64,000 bases of DNA, from positions 151,142,501-151,206,500 of the forward strand of contig NC_092338.1 in the NCBI RefSeq assembly GCF_046630445.1. The letters are read 5' to 3'. The notes beneath the pieces were generated by a model that saw nothing but the letters and a program-made list of their open reading frames with translations, had not been told where the DNA came from and did not search any database. The stretch comes from Rutidosis leptorrhynchoides (Eukaryota; Streptophyta; Magnoliopsida; Asterales; Asteraceae). Shown piece by piece: positions 24,232 to 34,953 of the stretch. The translations under genes and the position numbers were made by a program. Positions within the stretch are counted from its first letter, which is position 1. The number at the start of each line of letters is the position of its first letter.

Positions 24232-25399
24232 TTTAACTAATGAATGAATATTTGGGACTTTGTGATGTACAACTCACATCTAACAAAGATAATGTTAATT
24301 TTGCAATATTAAAGTATATTAATGTCTGAGGATGGTTAGTTAGAGACTTAGAGGTGCACATCAGAACCACATTAGAAAAAATTACCCTCAAAAAACTGAA
24401 ATTGGTTCTGGTAATAACTGGTTCTTCTATTCCCGAATTTGGTTCTTAAAAATTGAACAAGTTCCAAACGGTAACAAAATACCAGTTCTGAACCGATTAT
24501 GCGCTTCTGTTCGAGAATCGCGAAAAAACTAGCTGTTTAATCTAATTTTTAAACTTTTCTTGGTGTTTCGTGAGTGTGTTTAAACCATTTTAACCCCCCT
24601 CCACCCTCCACAAGTTTAGTATAAATAGATGGTATTGGTTTGGATTGAAAACATACAAATAAACACTCTCAAATATCTCTAAATCTCTCTAATTAGTCTT
24701 AATACCTATTTCTTTGCTACTAAATACTACTATAATTAATCACTTACAATCACAAGCTTCCGGTTCCGCTTTCATTTAAACATTTTCACAAATACGTTAC
24801 ACCAAAAATGATGTTTTAAGGTTTTAAGCCCCTATCTCTATGACCGAATCAGTAAGCAAAAAAAATGGAGCAACCTACTAACTTATTTAAATGACAAATA
24901 CAAGCAGGTGGTCAGCTGTGCGTTGAGGCGGCCACCGGCATTTGTCGTGATCGTACTGAATAATTCATGGCTACAAAACAATACTTCATGAAGAACATAA
25001 TATTTATGAGGTAACACAGAAAAATAGAAAACAATACACTTAATCATATGTGCTACTTTATTAGCCTACTCAGATAGTGCATTAAAAAAATTTCATAAAA
25101 TAAGAGTAAAGTAAACAAAATATCATTCACCATAAACACCAATTCAACTGTACACACTGGGTTAAAGCATGGCAGGTTCCATAACAGTTACCTGATGTGT
25201 TTAGCATGTTGTATACGCAAAAAATATCAATTCAACTTAACATTAATTTTAATTATACCAATATCCATGATCAATACTAAGCTTATAATACCTATTACTA
25301 CCAGCTTTATTTCAACATCAGTCAAACAGGGCTAAAATAATATACTGTGAGAATCAACATATTCCAAACCCGAGCTAGTAGAAGCATCAACATCTTCTG
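24232..25399. other. Intergenic DNA, nothing firmly recognised
   Basis: 24345-24540 carries repeated GGTTCTG/AACCGGTT-like words suggestive of a DNA transposon end. 24610-24625 has a TATA-like GTATAAATAGATGG followed by an untranslated-leader-like stretch. No coding exon could be supported. Confidence 0.4.
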
Positions 25400-25439
25400 T
25401 TTCTTAAATCAAACACTCACCTTACATCATTAATAAAAA

Positions 25440-25770
25440 AAATTTATGAATCAACATTAACGGCAACAACGCCCTGTCAAACAAACTGAAAATAATATAC
25501 ATTCTAAAATCATAATTGACACATTAAATTTGAATATAAGTTGTTGTGAAACTTTAAGAGACAACGTGTTCGCATCAACCCAACTGGAAGCAGAACTAAA
25601 CGTTTTACCTGGCCCATAAGTGTTGCCACCACTAACGCAAACAAAAGTCCAAACTATTGTTTTGTACCCGGGGATTTTAATTGTTGGATCTATGGACAGT
25701 AGCACCATATGCTCTTGAATTCCTTGTAAAATTTGTGCAGCTTGACAGTCAATCATACCCAAATCTTGGT
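25440..25770 (-). pseudogene. Possible NRPD4/NRPE4 (Pol IV/V subunit 4)-like exon remnant
   Basis: The minus strand from about 25768 reads DLGMIDCQAAQILQGIQ, then EHMVLLSIDPTIKIP, ending at a GT donor near 25669. This resembles the RPB4-like subunit shared by plant RNA polymerases IV and V (family pattern MDCEA.QIL.GI...VLS.DP.IKIP). After a 180 bp gap, an acceptor near 25486 opens LFDRAL, which joins in phase and recalls SYDRAL, the next family motif. The frame then stops early. The expected NPQSVR and VLEPLK blocks and the N-terminal basic region were not found. It is a decayed or captured fragment; identity rests on one exon. Confidence 0.45.
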
Positions 25771-26045
25771 AAAATGCAGTGACACATGCATATTAAATAA
25801 CGTTTTCAACATTCAGATAGCAGTACAGATGCTCTAGTTTGCATTACAGCAGACGAGAAAATATAGATTAAAAGTATAAAAATTAATGAATATAGTAAGA
25901 AAATCTCAGTTTAGAAAGTTAAATGAACCTTCGGTGGTTAACATTCGAGAACCGTCACCAACGATAACCTCACCTATCTGTCCAGCATCGACAGATGATC
26001 AGCATCTGGTGCATCATGTACAGCTAATGTTGGTAAAGAATTTGC

Positions 26046-26049
26046 GCTC
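26046..26049. other. Target-site duplication of element T (left)
   Basis: GCTC abuts the left LTR and GCTC (35849-35852) abuts the right LTR. Only four bases match exactly, one short of the usual five, so the ends may be off by one. Confidence 0.5.
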
Positions 26050-26557
26050 TAATGACGAACGTCCCGCCATGGCCGTCACGTGTGACGCATGGCGTATCCT
26101 GTAGCTGGACGTTTAGCTTCAACTCCTGGTCGGATACCAAGTCAACGCCGCTTTTAGGCCACGACTACTCTTACGCTACGTCACCCGTAGCGTGACGTTA
26201 TAACTTGACTTGGTTTGCACAGCTACTTGTCCGTCCGACAAATCAGGAGAACGTGGAGCAGTTAGTGGGCATGAGTAGAGAATTCCAGGAGTGGTAATCG
26301 TGGTTTAGTGGGTTAGTGGTGGTTATCCTCAGTAACCGTCATCTTATACCTATAAATACCACTCATAATCACACATTTAAGAAACGATCAACACTTTTGA
26401 ACTTACCACCGCTGATCACTCTCCTAAGCTCACCTTGGAGGCTCGGCAAAAGTCAACCACCACAACACCCTTCATCTCCACTACATTAACCGGAGGAACC
26501 TCTTCCAAAGGTTAGTCTTCGTATTAATTGCACTCAAGTCAACTTTGGCTTGATCAT
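26050..26557 (+). repeat. 5' LTR of element T
   Basis: Extends from TAATGACGAACG to CTTGATCAT, matching 35341-35848. A TATA box TATAAATA lies at 26351-26358. Confidence 0.88.
26066..26198 (+). promoter_or_regulatory. bZIP-type palindromes in the U3 of element T
   Basis: 26066-26093 is an imperfect palindrome running from GCCATG to CATGGC, centred on the G-box CACGTG (26077-26082). 26178-26198 is an inverted pair ACGTCAC...GTGACGT. Both are kept in the right LTR apart from a spacer base. CACGTG and TGACGT are classical plant bZIP sites; that they drive this LTR is inference. Confidence 0.5.
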
Positions 26558-26576
26558 TTGACGCCATCAGTGGGAC
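26558..26576 (+). promoter_or_regulatory. Primer binding site of element T
   Basis: TTGACGCCATCAGTGGGACC directly follows the LTR, in the style of the TGGCGCCGTCTGTGGGA sites of Tat elements with two or three changes. The priming tRNA was not identified. Confidence 0.5.
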
Positions 26577-26601
26577 CGTTTGATCAATACTTTCACACAA
26601 G

Positions 26602-27993
26602 ATGACAGGCGATTCCAATCCATCAACAACCGCCAACACTGGCAAAGAACCGTACGATCCTTTGAAGCCCACTGACGACAGCGGCTACGAGACACCAGAC
26701 GACTCTATCAAGCGTACTAGGTTGCAATTCGATGATGATGATGAGGCCAATAAGCGTGACAACGAGGGGACAGGAACCACGGAAGCCAACTTAAGCCAAC
26801 TTAAACCCATCGGTGGCGAAGAAGCGATACGTTTTTTGGCAAAAGGAGGATTTGTTTTACCGTCGCTCATGTCCAAAGGCGGCGAAAAACCAACTGGTAT
26901 GTCCAAAGTTCATCCACGAAGCTCTACACGTTCAGCGTCAGAGACTGGTAAGAGTTCTGGCAAAACCAGAGAGGAGGCACGAAAGGACTTAATCGAGAAC
27001 TTAATTCTAGCCGCACCGGAATCCATGAGCGCTCAGGTCGAGCAGTCTGGCGTGGCGGATAACATGTTGAACAATTGGTACGCTATGATGGGAGACAACG
27101 TTAAGCGAACGTTTGAAGTTTCCGCGACGTCGGAGAAGTTTACTCGAGAGATAGCCACCCATCCGTTGCCCGCCGTCCTTACTACCCCTCTCACGCTAGG
27201 GACGTATGACGGCACCATGGATCCGAAAGACTTTCTGCAGCAATTCGAACACGCCGTCAAGACGCAGCATTGGGATAGCTCAACGGCGTGCCACATATTC
27301 CCGGGACAGCTACAAGCCGTCGCGAGAGAATGGTTCGCCAAGTTACCTGACTTGAGCATATCCAGCTACACCGACCTCAGAACTAAGTTCGTGCAACGTT
27401 TCCAAAACTTTAAACGCACCGAACTCACTCACCTGGATGCGCACAGCATCAAGATGAGGACGCGTGAATCCCTAATGAATTTCACTTCTCGCTTCACGGC
27501 GGAGTGCCAAAAGATCCCCGATCTACCTGAATCACAGCAGATCTCCGCGTACATCATGGGAATCTGTCAAATTCGTTATTTGTCGTTAGTAAAGTCGATG
27601 GGGCGTAAGCTGCCGAAGACGTTCGTTGAAGCCGTGAAAATGGTAAAGGATTATGTACGTTCCAAGGAGTTTGCAGATGCTGCCGTTGGGGATCACAGCA
27701 CAACGGACCGGCACGATAAGGACGATAAGGGAAACAGCAAAGGCAACGCAGGTAACAAGTACAAAGGAAGTGGAAGTGGCAAAAACAGGGGCTACGGGCA
27801 TTCCAGCCATAAGTCTGACCTCCGTAACAGATATCGTCCTTACGAACGGTACGCCCCAAAAAGGTTGTCGGCAGAAGAGGAGATTTTGATAAAATCGTTG
27901 TCAAAAACGCCTAAGGAAATTCTGACAACGGAGGAACTAAGCAAAGATTTTCCGCCGCAGAAAACCGATGCAGCCACGCTTCGCTGTAGATGA
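26602..27993 (+). CDS. Gag polyprotein of element T
   Basis: 463 codons from an ATG 45 bp after the LTR. Gag packages element RNA into virus-like particles. The N-terminal third is acidic and Ser/Thr-rich. The Retrotrans_gag domain spans about residues 195-300, with PLTLGTYDGTMDPKDFLQQF, the AREWFAKLPDLSISSYTDL core and FVQRF. A basic KDDKGNSKGNAGNKYKGSG tract follows. The zinc knuckle (WCIFHEDKGHDVDDC) is in the overlapping next frame from 27968, so either a single-base indel or a frameshift separates the gag body from its knuckle and pol. The overlap is 26 bp. The body itself has no stop. Confidence 0.88.
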   Translation: MTGDSNPSTTANTGKEPYDPLKPTDDSGYETPDDSIKRTRLQFDDDDEANKRDNEGTGTTEANLSQLKPIGGEEAIRFLAKGGFVLPSLMSKGGEKPTGMSKVHPRSSTRSASETGKSSGKTREEARKDLIENLILAAPESMSAQVEQSGVADNMLNNWYAMMGDNVKRTFEVSATSEKFTREIATHPLPAVLTTPLTLGTYDGTMDPKDFLQQFEHAVKTQHWDSSTACHIFPGQLQAVAREWFAKLPDLSISSYTDLRTKFVQRFQNFKRTELTHLDAHSIKMRTRESLMNFTSRFTAECQKIPDLPESQQISAYIMGICQIRYLSLVKSMGRKLPKTFVEAVKMVKDYVRSKEFADAAVGDHSTTDRHDKDDKGNSKGNAGNKYKGSGSGKNRGYGHSSHKSDLRNRYRPYERYAPKRLSAEEEILIKSLSKTPKEILTTEELSKDFPPQKTDAATLRCR

Positions 27994-29482
27994 AATTAAG
28001 TGGTGTATCTTTCATGAAGATAAGGGGCATGATGTGGATGACTGTAGGGAACTTAAAAAGGTAATAGTCGAACGATTGAAGCTTGGGGAATTTGACCATC
28101 TGAAGCCGTCACGTGTTAAAACCCCCGGGGCAAAGAAATTTTCTTGGCAAAGAGGAAAAGAAAAAGCTCCTGAAAAGCACATCCACATGATACAAATATG
28201 GCACGCAGGACACGTCCGAAAGGCAGAAGTTTTGGAGGAATGGGAATGTGCCCCTATCACGTTTCCTGCTTTTTGGAGAGTCTGTCCTACCGTTTTGCGC
28301 GTGACGATAACCGCCACTGTGGGACGGTGCAAGGTCTCCAGGATTTATGTGGATACAGGAAGCGCCGTTGACGTCTTATACGAACACTGCTTCTTGCAGT
28401 TGCCACAGGATGTGCAGGATAAGTTAAAACCACCGCTTCATCCCGTCGCGGGTTTCACGGGAGAAACCACTTGGCCTTTGGGCCGGGTAAATATTGATGT
28501 TACGCTAGAAGAAAACGAGAAGCGGCGAACAGTAGCCCTGAATTTCGTGGTCGTTAGAAGTCAATCGAAGTATAACATTATCATGGGACGGGAAGCGTTG
28601 TGTGAATTCGGTGCTATGGTTTCTACGGTGCACGGAATGATGAAATTCCCAACCCCGTTAGGCGTTGCAACCATTTACTCTGATCGAATACCGATTGTAG
28701 GCCAGGTCGAGCAACCGCTACAGCGGACGGCACTGGTTGAGCAAGAGGGGAGTGTCATCATTAGCCATTCCTTTCCCGAAAAGATGGTTCAGATTGGGCA
28801 AACGCTATCCGATGCGACGAAAAGCGCACTATGTGAACTTTTGGCAAACAACGCCGATGTATTCGCATGGCAAGAGTCTGATATGACGGGAGTACCCCGC
28901 ACCGTAGCAGAACATCGCTTAAACGCTAACCCAAGTATAACTCCTGTTAGGCAAAAGAAACGGGGTATGGCTCCGGAGCGTAGCGCCTTCTTAAAAAACG
29001 AGGTAGAAAAGTTAGTACAGGCAGACATACTACGTGAGGTTAAGTACCAGACATGGGTCGCTAATCCAGTATTAGTCAAGAAGGCGAACAGCTCATGGCG
29101 AATATGTGTCGATTTCAAAGACATCAACAAGGCTTGTCCCAAGGATAATTATACGTTGCCAGAGATAGATTGGAAGGTAGAGTCGCTGGCGAGTTTTAGT
29201 TTCAAATGTTTCCTCGACGCTTACAAGGGATACCACCAGATCCAGATGGCGGAACGTGACGAAGACAAAACCGCGTTCCACACAGATCAAGGCATCTTTT
29301 GTTACAAAAAGATGCCCTTTGGTTTGAAAAATGCTGGAGCCACGTACCAGCGCGTCATCGACGCTGCGTTTAGGGAACAAATTGGTCGAAATGTGGAAGC
29401 ATATGTCGAAGACATAGTAATAAAAAGTCACACCGAACCGGATCTTTTGACAGACATCCATGAAACGTTCGACTCGCTGTGA
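27968..29482 (+). pseudogene. Pol part 1 of element T: gag knuckle, protease and reverse transcriptase
   Basis: Starts with a CX3HX4HX4C-type knuckle near residue 16. The protease core YVDTGSAVDVLY lies at about residue 128. RT blocks include SSWRICVDFKDINKACPKD, FLDAYKGYHQIQM and KMPFGLKNAGATYQR. The catalytic box reads YVED (29402-29413) where YVDD is expected, so an acidic-to-longer-acidic change sits in the polymerase active site. The frame ends at TGA 29480-29482; the same frame resumes immediately with conserved RT sequence, and the stop sits where family members have Arg (CGA), a one-base C-to-T change. Translation would stop inside RT. Confidence 0.85.
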
Positions 29483-29831
29483 AGAATCAACATGAAGCTG
29501 AATCCGGACAAGTGCAGTTTTGGATTCGAAGAGGGCAAGTTTTTGGGACACGTCGTCACGACGCGCGGCATACGGGCAAACCCTAAGAAAATTCAGGCCG
29601 TTGAGGAAATGGTAGCGCCGCGAACGAGGAAGGAAGTGCAGAGCCTGAACGGAAAGCTGGCAGCGTTGTCCAGATTCCTGTCAAAAGCAGCTGAGCGGTC
29701 ACTCCCATTTTTCAAAGTGTTGAAAGAAAATGTAGGACGGAACTTTAATTGGACCCCTGAAGCGGATCGCGCTTTCCAGGAAATGAAGACCTTGATCAGG
29801 ACGTTGCCGACGTTGACGACACCGGTACCGG

Positions 29832-29905
29832 GTAAAGTAACCGTTCCGTAATAATTTTTTAAGAATTTTTATATCTCGTAACGCTAACGTGTTAAGAGTT
29901 TTCAG
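29832..29905 (+). other. Probable intron 1 in pol of element T (74 bp)
   Basis: Begins GTAAAGTAAC, is AT-rich, ends GTTTTCAG. Removing it restores the conserved PG..TLTIYLVAG spacing, apart from one stop codon in the downstream exon. Confidence 0.6.
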
Positions 29906-30144
29906 GCTAAACTTTGACAATTTACTTGGTGGCGGGAACCGAGGCTGTTAGCTCGGTGCTCGTTGCGGAACGTGGTAGCACACATATGCCAGTTTATTTT
30001 GTGAGCAAAGTGCTACAACATGGCGAAGTTAATTACAAACCGATTGAGAAGCTCATTTTTGCTTTAGTACACACAGCAAGACGATTGAGACGGTACTTTC
30101 AAGCGCACCCAATGCTGGTGCTCACAGATTCACCTATTAAACAG

Positions 30145-30210
30145 GTACGGTATGGTGGTCAAAACTGGGGCACATTGGAGGAAGTTTATTCTAACAAGTT
30201 TTCCATGCAG
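30145..30210 (+). other. Probable intron 2 in pol of element T (66 bp)
   Basis: Begins GTACGGTATG, ends TTCCATGCAG. Removal joins SPIKQ to VLSKPEVSGRLAKW, the family's continuous sequence. Its length is a multiple of three without stops, so it can be read through. Confidence 0.75.
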
Positions 30211-30840
30211 GTACTGAGTAAACCGGAGGTTTCGGGAAGACTAGCCAAGTGGGCGATCGAATTGGGCGAACATGAAATCCATTACGCCCCCGGTACCGCT
30301 GTCAAAGGCCAGATCATGGCAGATTTTATGATTGAATTTATAGGCGCCGCGTCACAAGAGCCGGTTGTCGAAGAAGTATCGAACACCGTCACGTGGGAAC
30401 TATTCACTAACGGCGCATCAAGTTCTGACGGTGCAGGTGCAGGTCTAATCCTAATTGGCCCTAACAGCGAGGAACATACCTACGCGTTACGTTTCGAGTT
30501 CCCCGCCTCTAATAATGAAGCGGAATATGAGGCATTGCTGTCTGGTTTGAGAATGGCTGAAAAAATGGGAATTAAAAATCTGAAGGTGTCGGTTGATTCT
30601 CAACTCGTAGCTAACCAAATGAACGGGACGTTTGAAGCTAGAGATCCGGCTATGCAAAACTATTTGGCATTGACCGAAGAAATGGCCAACAAATTCGAGC
30701 GTTTTTCAATAACACAAGTACCGCGATCCTTGAACAAAAAGGACGACGCACTCAGCAAGCTCGCGTCAAGCGTGTTCAGCCACTTCACCAAGGACGTTTG
30801 GGTGGAGGTCCTTAGTCAAAAATCCACTGACGTGGTACAG

Positions 30841-30930
30841 GTATCGACTCGCTTCGATAAACAATACGCTATATGCATACTGTGTCTAAAACAACGTACA
30901 CATACTAACTTCCTTGCAAAATAATCACAG
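30841..30930 (+). other. Probable intron 3 in pol of element T (90 bp)
   Basis: Begins GTATCGACTC, ends AATAATCACAG. Removal joins STDVVQ to EAAPVEEVETRMSHIVTYL in frame; unspliced, the frame runs to a stop at 30922-30924. Confidence 0.78.
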
Positions 30931-32181
30931 GAGGCGGCCCCCGTAGAGGAGGTCGAGACAAGGATGAGTCACATTGTCACGTATCTAAAGACCGGGACGT
31001 TGCCAGTCGATGGGTCAATAGCACGTAAGATTCGTATGAAAGCACCTATGTATTTGTTGAGGGACGGAGTTCTGTTCAAGAAATCCTTCACGACACCACT
31101 TTTAAGGTGTGTCGGTCCAAGCGAGGCGGAAACAATCGTAAGGGAGGTGCATGAAGGGACTTGTGGCATGCATGCAGGATTTAGGACCGTTGTGGGAAAG
31201 ATAATGCGGCTAGGGTATTTTTGGTCGTCCATGTACCGTGACACGAAAGAAATCATCAAAGCTTGTACTTCTTATCAACGTCACGCCCCGCAAATTCACA
31301 TGCCAGTGCATGAGCTGCTTCCTGTGACATCTGCTTGGCCCTTTTACAAATGGGCAATCGATTTGGTAGGACCCTTCCCGGACGGAAAACACTTGGTTGT
31401 TGCAATCAACTTTTTTACCAAGTAGGTCGAAGCCAAACCCTTAAAAAGCATAACGGGTAAACAGATTGTGAACTTTGTTTGGGAGGAAATTGTGTGCCGT
31501 TTCAGAATACCACACGAAATTGTAAGTGATAACGGCAAACAGTTTTCTCACGATCCGTTTCGTTCATGGTGTGACGGGTTGAATATCAAACAGACTTTTA
31601 GTTCCGTCGCCCATCCACAGGCAAATGGGCAAGTGGAAGTCACCAACAGGGACATCGTTGCTGGGATAAGGGCAAGGTTGGACACACACCGGAAAGGTTG
31701 GGCAGACGAATTGCCACAGGTTTTATGGGCGTTCCGAACCACGCCAAAAGGAAGCAACAGAGAAACGCCGTTCAGCCATGTCTATGGAACCGAAGCGGTG
31801 ATACCCGCTGAAATTGCTGTGCCAACCCAGCGGGTAATGCAGTTCAACGTTGAGTCCAACGTCATCAACTTGAAAGAAAATTTGGACTTGTTGGAAGAAA
31901 GGCGCGACGCCGTCGCCATTAGGGAAGCGTCTAATAAACAAAAGATTGCCAAGTACTACAATCAGCATGTGAAGGAACGTACCTTCCACCCCGGTGACTT
32001 TGTGTGGTGTAACAACAATGCCAGCCAGGTCGAGGACACTGGCAAATTGGGACCCAACTGGGAGGGCCCGTACGTGATTGCAGAAGCAATTGGCAACGGA
32101 GCGTATAACCTCAAGACGCATGATGGCAAATTTGTACCGCGTACTTGGCACGCGACCAACTTAAAGAAGTTTTATGTTTAA
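30931..32181 (+). pseudogene. Pol part 3 of element T: integrase
   Basis: The zinc-binding part has VHEGTCGMHAG, then CTSYQRHAP, where the second Cys of the expected CTSCQ is Tyr. The DDE core shows AIDLVGPFP (first Asp), SDNGKQF (second Asp) and GQVEVTNRD (Glu). A TAG at 31423-31425 replaces the Trp of the FFTKWVEAKPL motif, a one-base change. The C-terminal region includes VIPAEIAVPT, NLDLLEERRDAV and the WEGPYVIAEAIGNGAYNL module, and ends WHATNLKKFYV at 32181. Integrase inserts the DNA copy into the host genome; this copy has lost a zinc ligand and contains a stop. Confidence 0.86.
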
Positions 32182-32754
32182 AGTATTTCGACACGTTCCA
32201 TTGTTGAAATTTGTTCTTTTTTCATTTTACCTAAGTTTGTGATTGATCACCACAGATGTAAGCGCGTAGCGTATTAGACTTCTTTGTTTTTTTAGTTGTT
32301 TCAGTTAAATGCATCTTTCAATTTTCATTGTTAATGTATTGCGTAACTTTTATGGCAGCACTTTGGTGTTTCATAAGAATGTAATAATGTAAGTCCATTC
32401 ACAAGTTACTTATGCCATGAACAAAGATATCATCTAATCTTTGGACGAAATTGCCGACGTCAGGCGTATTGGAGGTACGCCTAGCCCTCGGAACGGGGTG
32501 CCTTCGGATTTCTTATCCGTCGCATTAATCCCAGCACCAAGTAGATGAGTGCAATGTCGATAATTATCAAGTGTAACCTTGACAAACGGTACGTTATCGT
32601 GATGACGACACGTACATATTTATATAAACATGTTTTACTACAGTTGGAACACAGTAAAATAACAAGAATCATAAGGAAATGATATTTGATTAACTTAATT
32701 ACAATCATTACATTAGGATCAAAAATGAATACGGGATTACAAAAATTCCTACAA
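32182..32754. other. Spacer between pol and the antisense gene of element T
   Basis: AT-rich non-coding sequence with no repeat or ORF that I support. It lies 3' of both the sense pol and the antisense gene, so it probably holds overlapping 3' ends. Confidence 0.5.
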
Positions 32755-34953
32755 CTACGGGATCATCTTCTTCACTTTAGCCAAAGTAAGGTCCCGCGTC
32801 GACCCAATCTGTTCAATAAACGGCACCATAATGGCCGCGCAAGCATTGACCGCCGCGTCGTGGAGGTCGTAGGCATCCTCATCCACCATGTCTCGGATCG
32901 CCTCCGGAATTGGTTCTGCTATTTCAACATGTTGCACCAACGTGGTATACGCGTCCAAACGCTCCACTTTCCTCGTAGCGTCAACCAAATTCTGGAATGG
33001 CTCCTTTACCTCCGGCACTTTGAGAGCCTTATAAAAAATGGAGGGGATGAGGCTGTAAAGCTCTTGAAAATCGTCCGCTACCTTTCGGTTGGCAGCGGAC
33101 AACTCTTGGTTCTCGGCGGTGAGGAATTCTTTACTGGCTCTCTCATCCGCCAGCTCTTTATGCGCCGCCTCCAGGTCCTTTAGCGCATTTTGTTCTTTTT
33201 CGGCGCGCAAGACCATCTCTTTGATAGCCTTTTGGGCCTCCCTTAGGGCCTGCTTCTTTTCAAGCTCCGCTGTGGCAGCGGCTTGCTTAGCCCGTTCCAG
33301 CTCCTCCCTGATCTTGACAATTTCAACATTCAGCTCTTTACCGTCAGCCTTCGCGCGACGGGCACGTTGGTCCAGATCAACAGTCCGCTGTAGCTCCTCC
33401 CGGTCAACATCAACCCTTCATAAATGTGCTGAACCCTGGCGCGACGAGCGGCGCTATCGGGCATTTTCTGGACCGCCTCATAAAGTACCGGGGGGCAAAT
33501 CCATTGCAAATACTCAAACTGCGACAGAGCGTCGCTGTGAGAGACGTTCCACATGGTGTCCATGTGGCTAAAGGTGGGTTGTTTCCCAAAACCAGGAGAA
33601 TAAGGCTCCTCCAAAGAAGTATAATGTTGGCCGGACGCGCCGCCAGAACCGGATGCCGTTAGTATGTCTTTTTCCGACGCCTTTCCTTGGGCGTCGGATG
33701 AATCTTGGAGATGGACGATAGGGTCTCCCATGCGTAACCCTGGAGAAATAACAAACTTGATTAGTTATTGGGATTCTGGTGACGTAGCGGGGTTATTATC
33801 AGGGTTTTCATAATACCCACCTTGGCTGGGAATCTCTTCAAAAGTTTTTAAGTTGCTTTCTGCAACTTCTCGTGGCGTTTTCCTCTTCTTGTGACCCCCA
33901 GTTGTGACTGTCACTTTTGGGGGAGAATGGGGGCGTTTCTGCTGTTGAAGTTACTGTTCCAGCTGAACCGGGGGAGGACCGATGGATATCGGATCCGGAT
34001 TGGTGACAGGAGTTGAGTCGGTTGTAGGTTATGTCATTGCCACGTCGCTGGCAGCGTTGGTGGATGAACCAGCAGCAACACCATCTCCCTTCAACGGATG
34101 ACCTTTCGGAAGGTTGGCTTTTGGGAATCTCTTGAAGGAGACACCCTCAAGAGAAGGGCGGCGGAGAACTCTGTTGAAATCCATCTCTGCAAAAGAAATT
34201 GAGTTAGAAGAATTAAATGAGCAGAATACTTAGAAGTTTAAAGACGTAGCGGCACGAAGAGCATACCCTTTCCGTCGCACATGATTAATGGCACTCTGTC
34301 ACTCCGTGGCCAATAATGCTGAACATTTCAGAGTTTCAGCATCACCTCGCCATAAGGACGCATCTCTAGCGTAGCGTCCTTACACAAATTAAAAAGCTCC
34401 TGTTCCCCTTGGTCAAGGTCTGGAGTTTTGGAAATATCTGGAGAACGTTTGGAATGCCATTGTGCGAGGTGGGCACGCCCTTCGCCCAGCAGTTCGGTCC
34501 CGACAAAAAAGAACATTCCCCTCCAATCATGGAGGGACGGAGACTTCTTAGTGGTAAAGTTGCACTTTTTCTCAAAAGTGTACCATCTCTTTCCGGAAGC
34601 AGTGAGTTTAAACGTCGCTCGGAAAACGTTTATACTCGTGGGTCTATTTTGTGCCCTAAAAACATCTCGAAAATTGTAACACGCTGCCATGCATGAGGAT
34701 GTAACTGCGAGACGCTAATGTGATAATGGTCTAGCACAGCCGCCACGAATGGGCTCAACGGGAAACGCAAGTTGCCCAATGCCACCGCTTTCCAATACAA
34801 GGTAAAATATCCTTGTGGCGGATCGTCGGCACGCTGGCCGGGTATCGCTACCATCGTCGGTACGTTTTGAAGTACCGGATACTCGGCTATAAATTTCTCC
34901 ATCTCTTCCGTCGTAACGGTAGTGTTTTCCGTAGAAACGTTAGCCTTAGACAT
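32755..34953 (-). pseudogene. Antisense accessory gene of element T (Transposase_28-like N-terminus, coiled-coil C-terminus)
   Basis: From the ATG at 34953 the minus strand encodes MSKANVSTENTT..., then YFTLYWKAVALGNLRFPLSP, FVAAVLDHYHISVSQLHP and RWYTFEKK. This resembles the 'putative gypsy-type transposon' domain (Pfam Transposase_28) known from antisense ORFs of Tat elements. Likely introns are 34266-34187 (GTATGC...TTTTGCAG) and 33820-33740 (GTGGGT...TTTCTCCAG), both joining in phase. Later parts give MDFNRVLRRPSLEGVSFKRF, a Pro/Ser-rich stretch, MGDPIVHLQDSS, and a long Glu/Lys/Ala-rich coiled coil (about 33420-33060) ending AKVKKMIP. A frameshift near 34660, a TGA near 34338, stops near 34031 and 33948, and a frameshift near 33415 break it. 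The protein's role is unknown. Confidence 0.65.

Larger units (their letters stand above)
29483..30924 (+). pseudogene. Pol part 2 of element T: RT end and RNase H domains
   Basis: MKLNPDKCSFGFEEGKFLGH continues RT in frame with part 1. Connection sequence and a first RNase H-like region follow, with YLVAGTEAVSSVL and the ALVHTARRLRRYF block near 30070. A second, plant-type RNase H begins WELFTNGASS (about 30391-30420), where the usual catalytic Asp is Asn. NNEAEYEALLSGL and VSVDSQLVANQMNG keep the other acidic positions. Two probable introns (29832-29905 and 30145-30210) interrupt it. The first splice join restores the conserved spacing but leaves TAA where Glu is usual. The enzyme is likely dead on several counts. 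Confidence 0.82.

Noticed and set aside
26685-29551. Several minus-strand ORFs opposite gag and pol of T
   Set aside because: Shadows of the sense coding sequence with no domain; the supported antisense gene lies only at 32755-34953.
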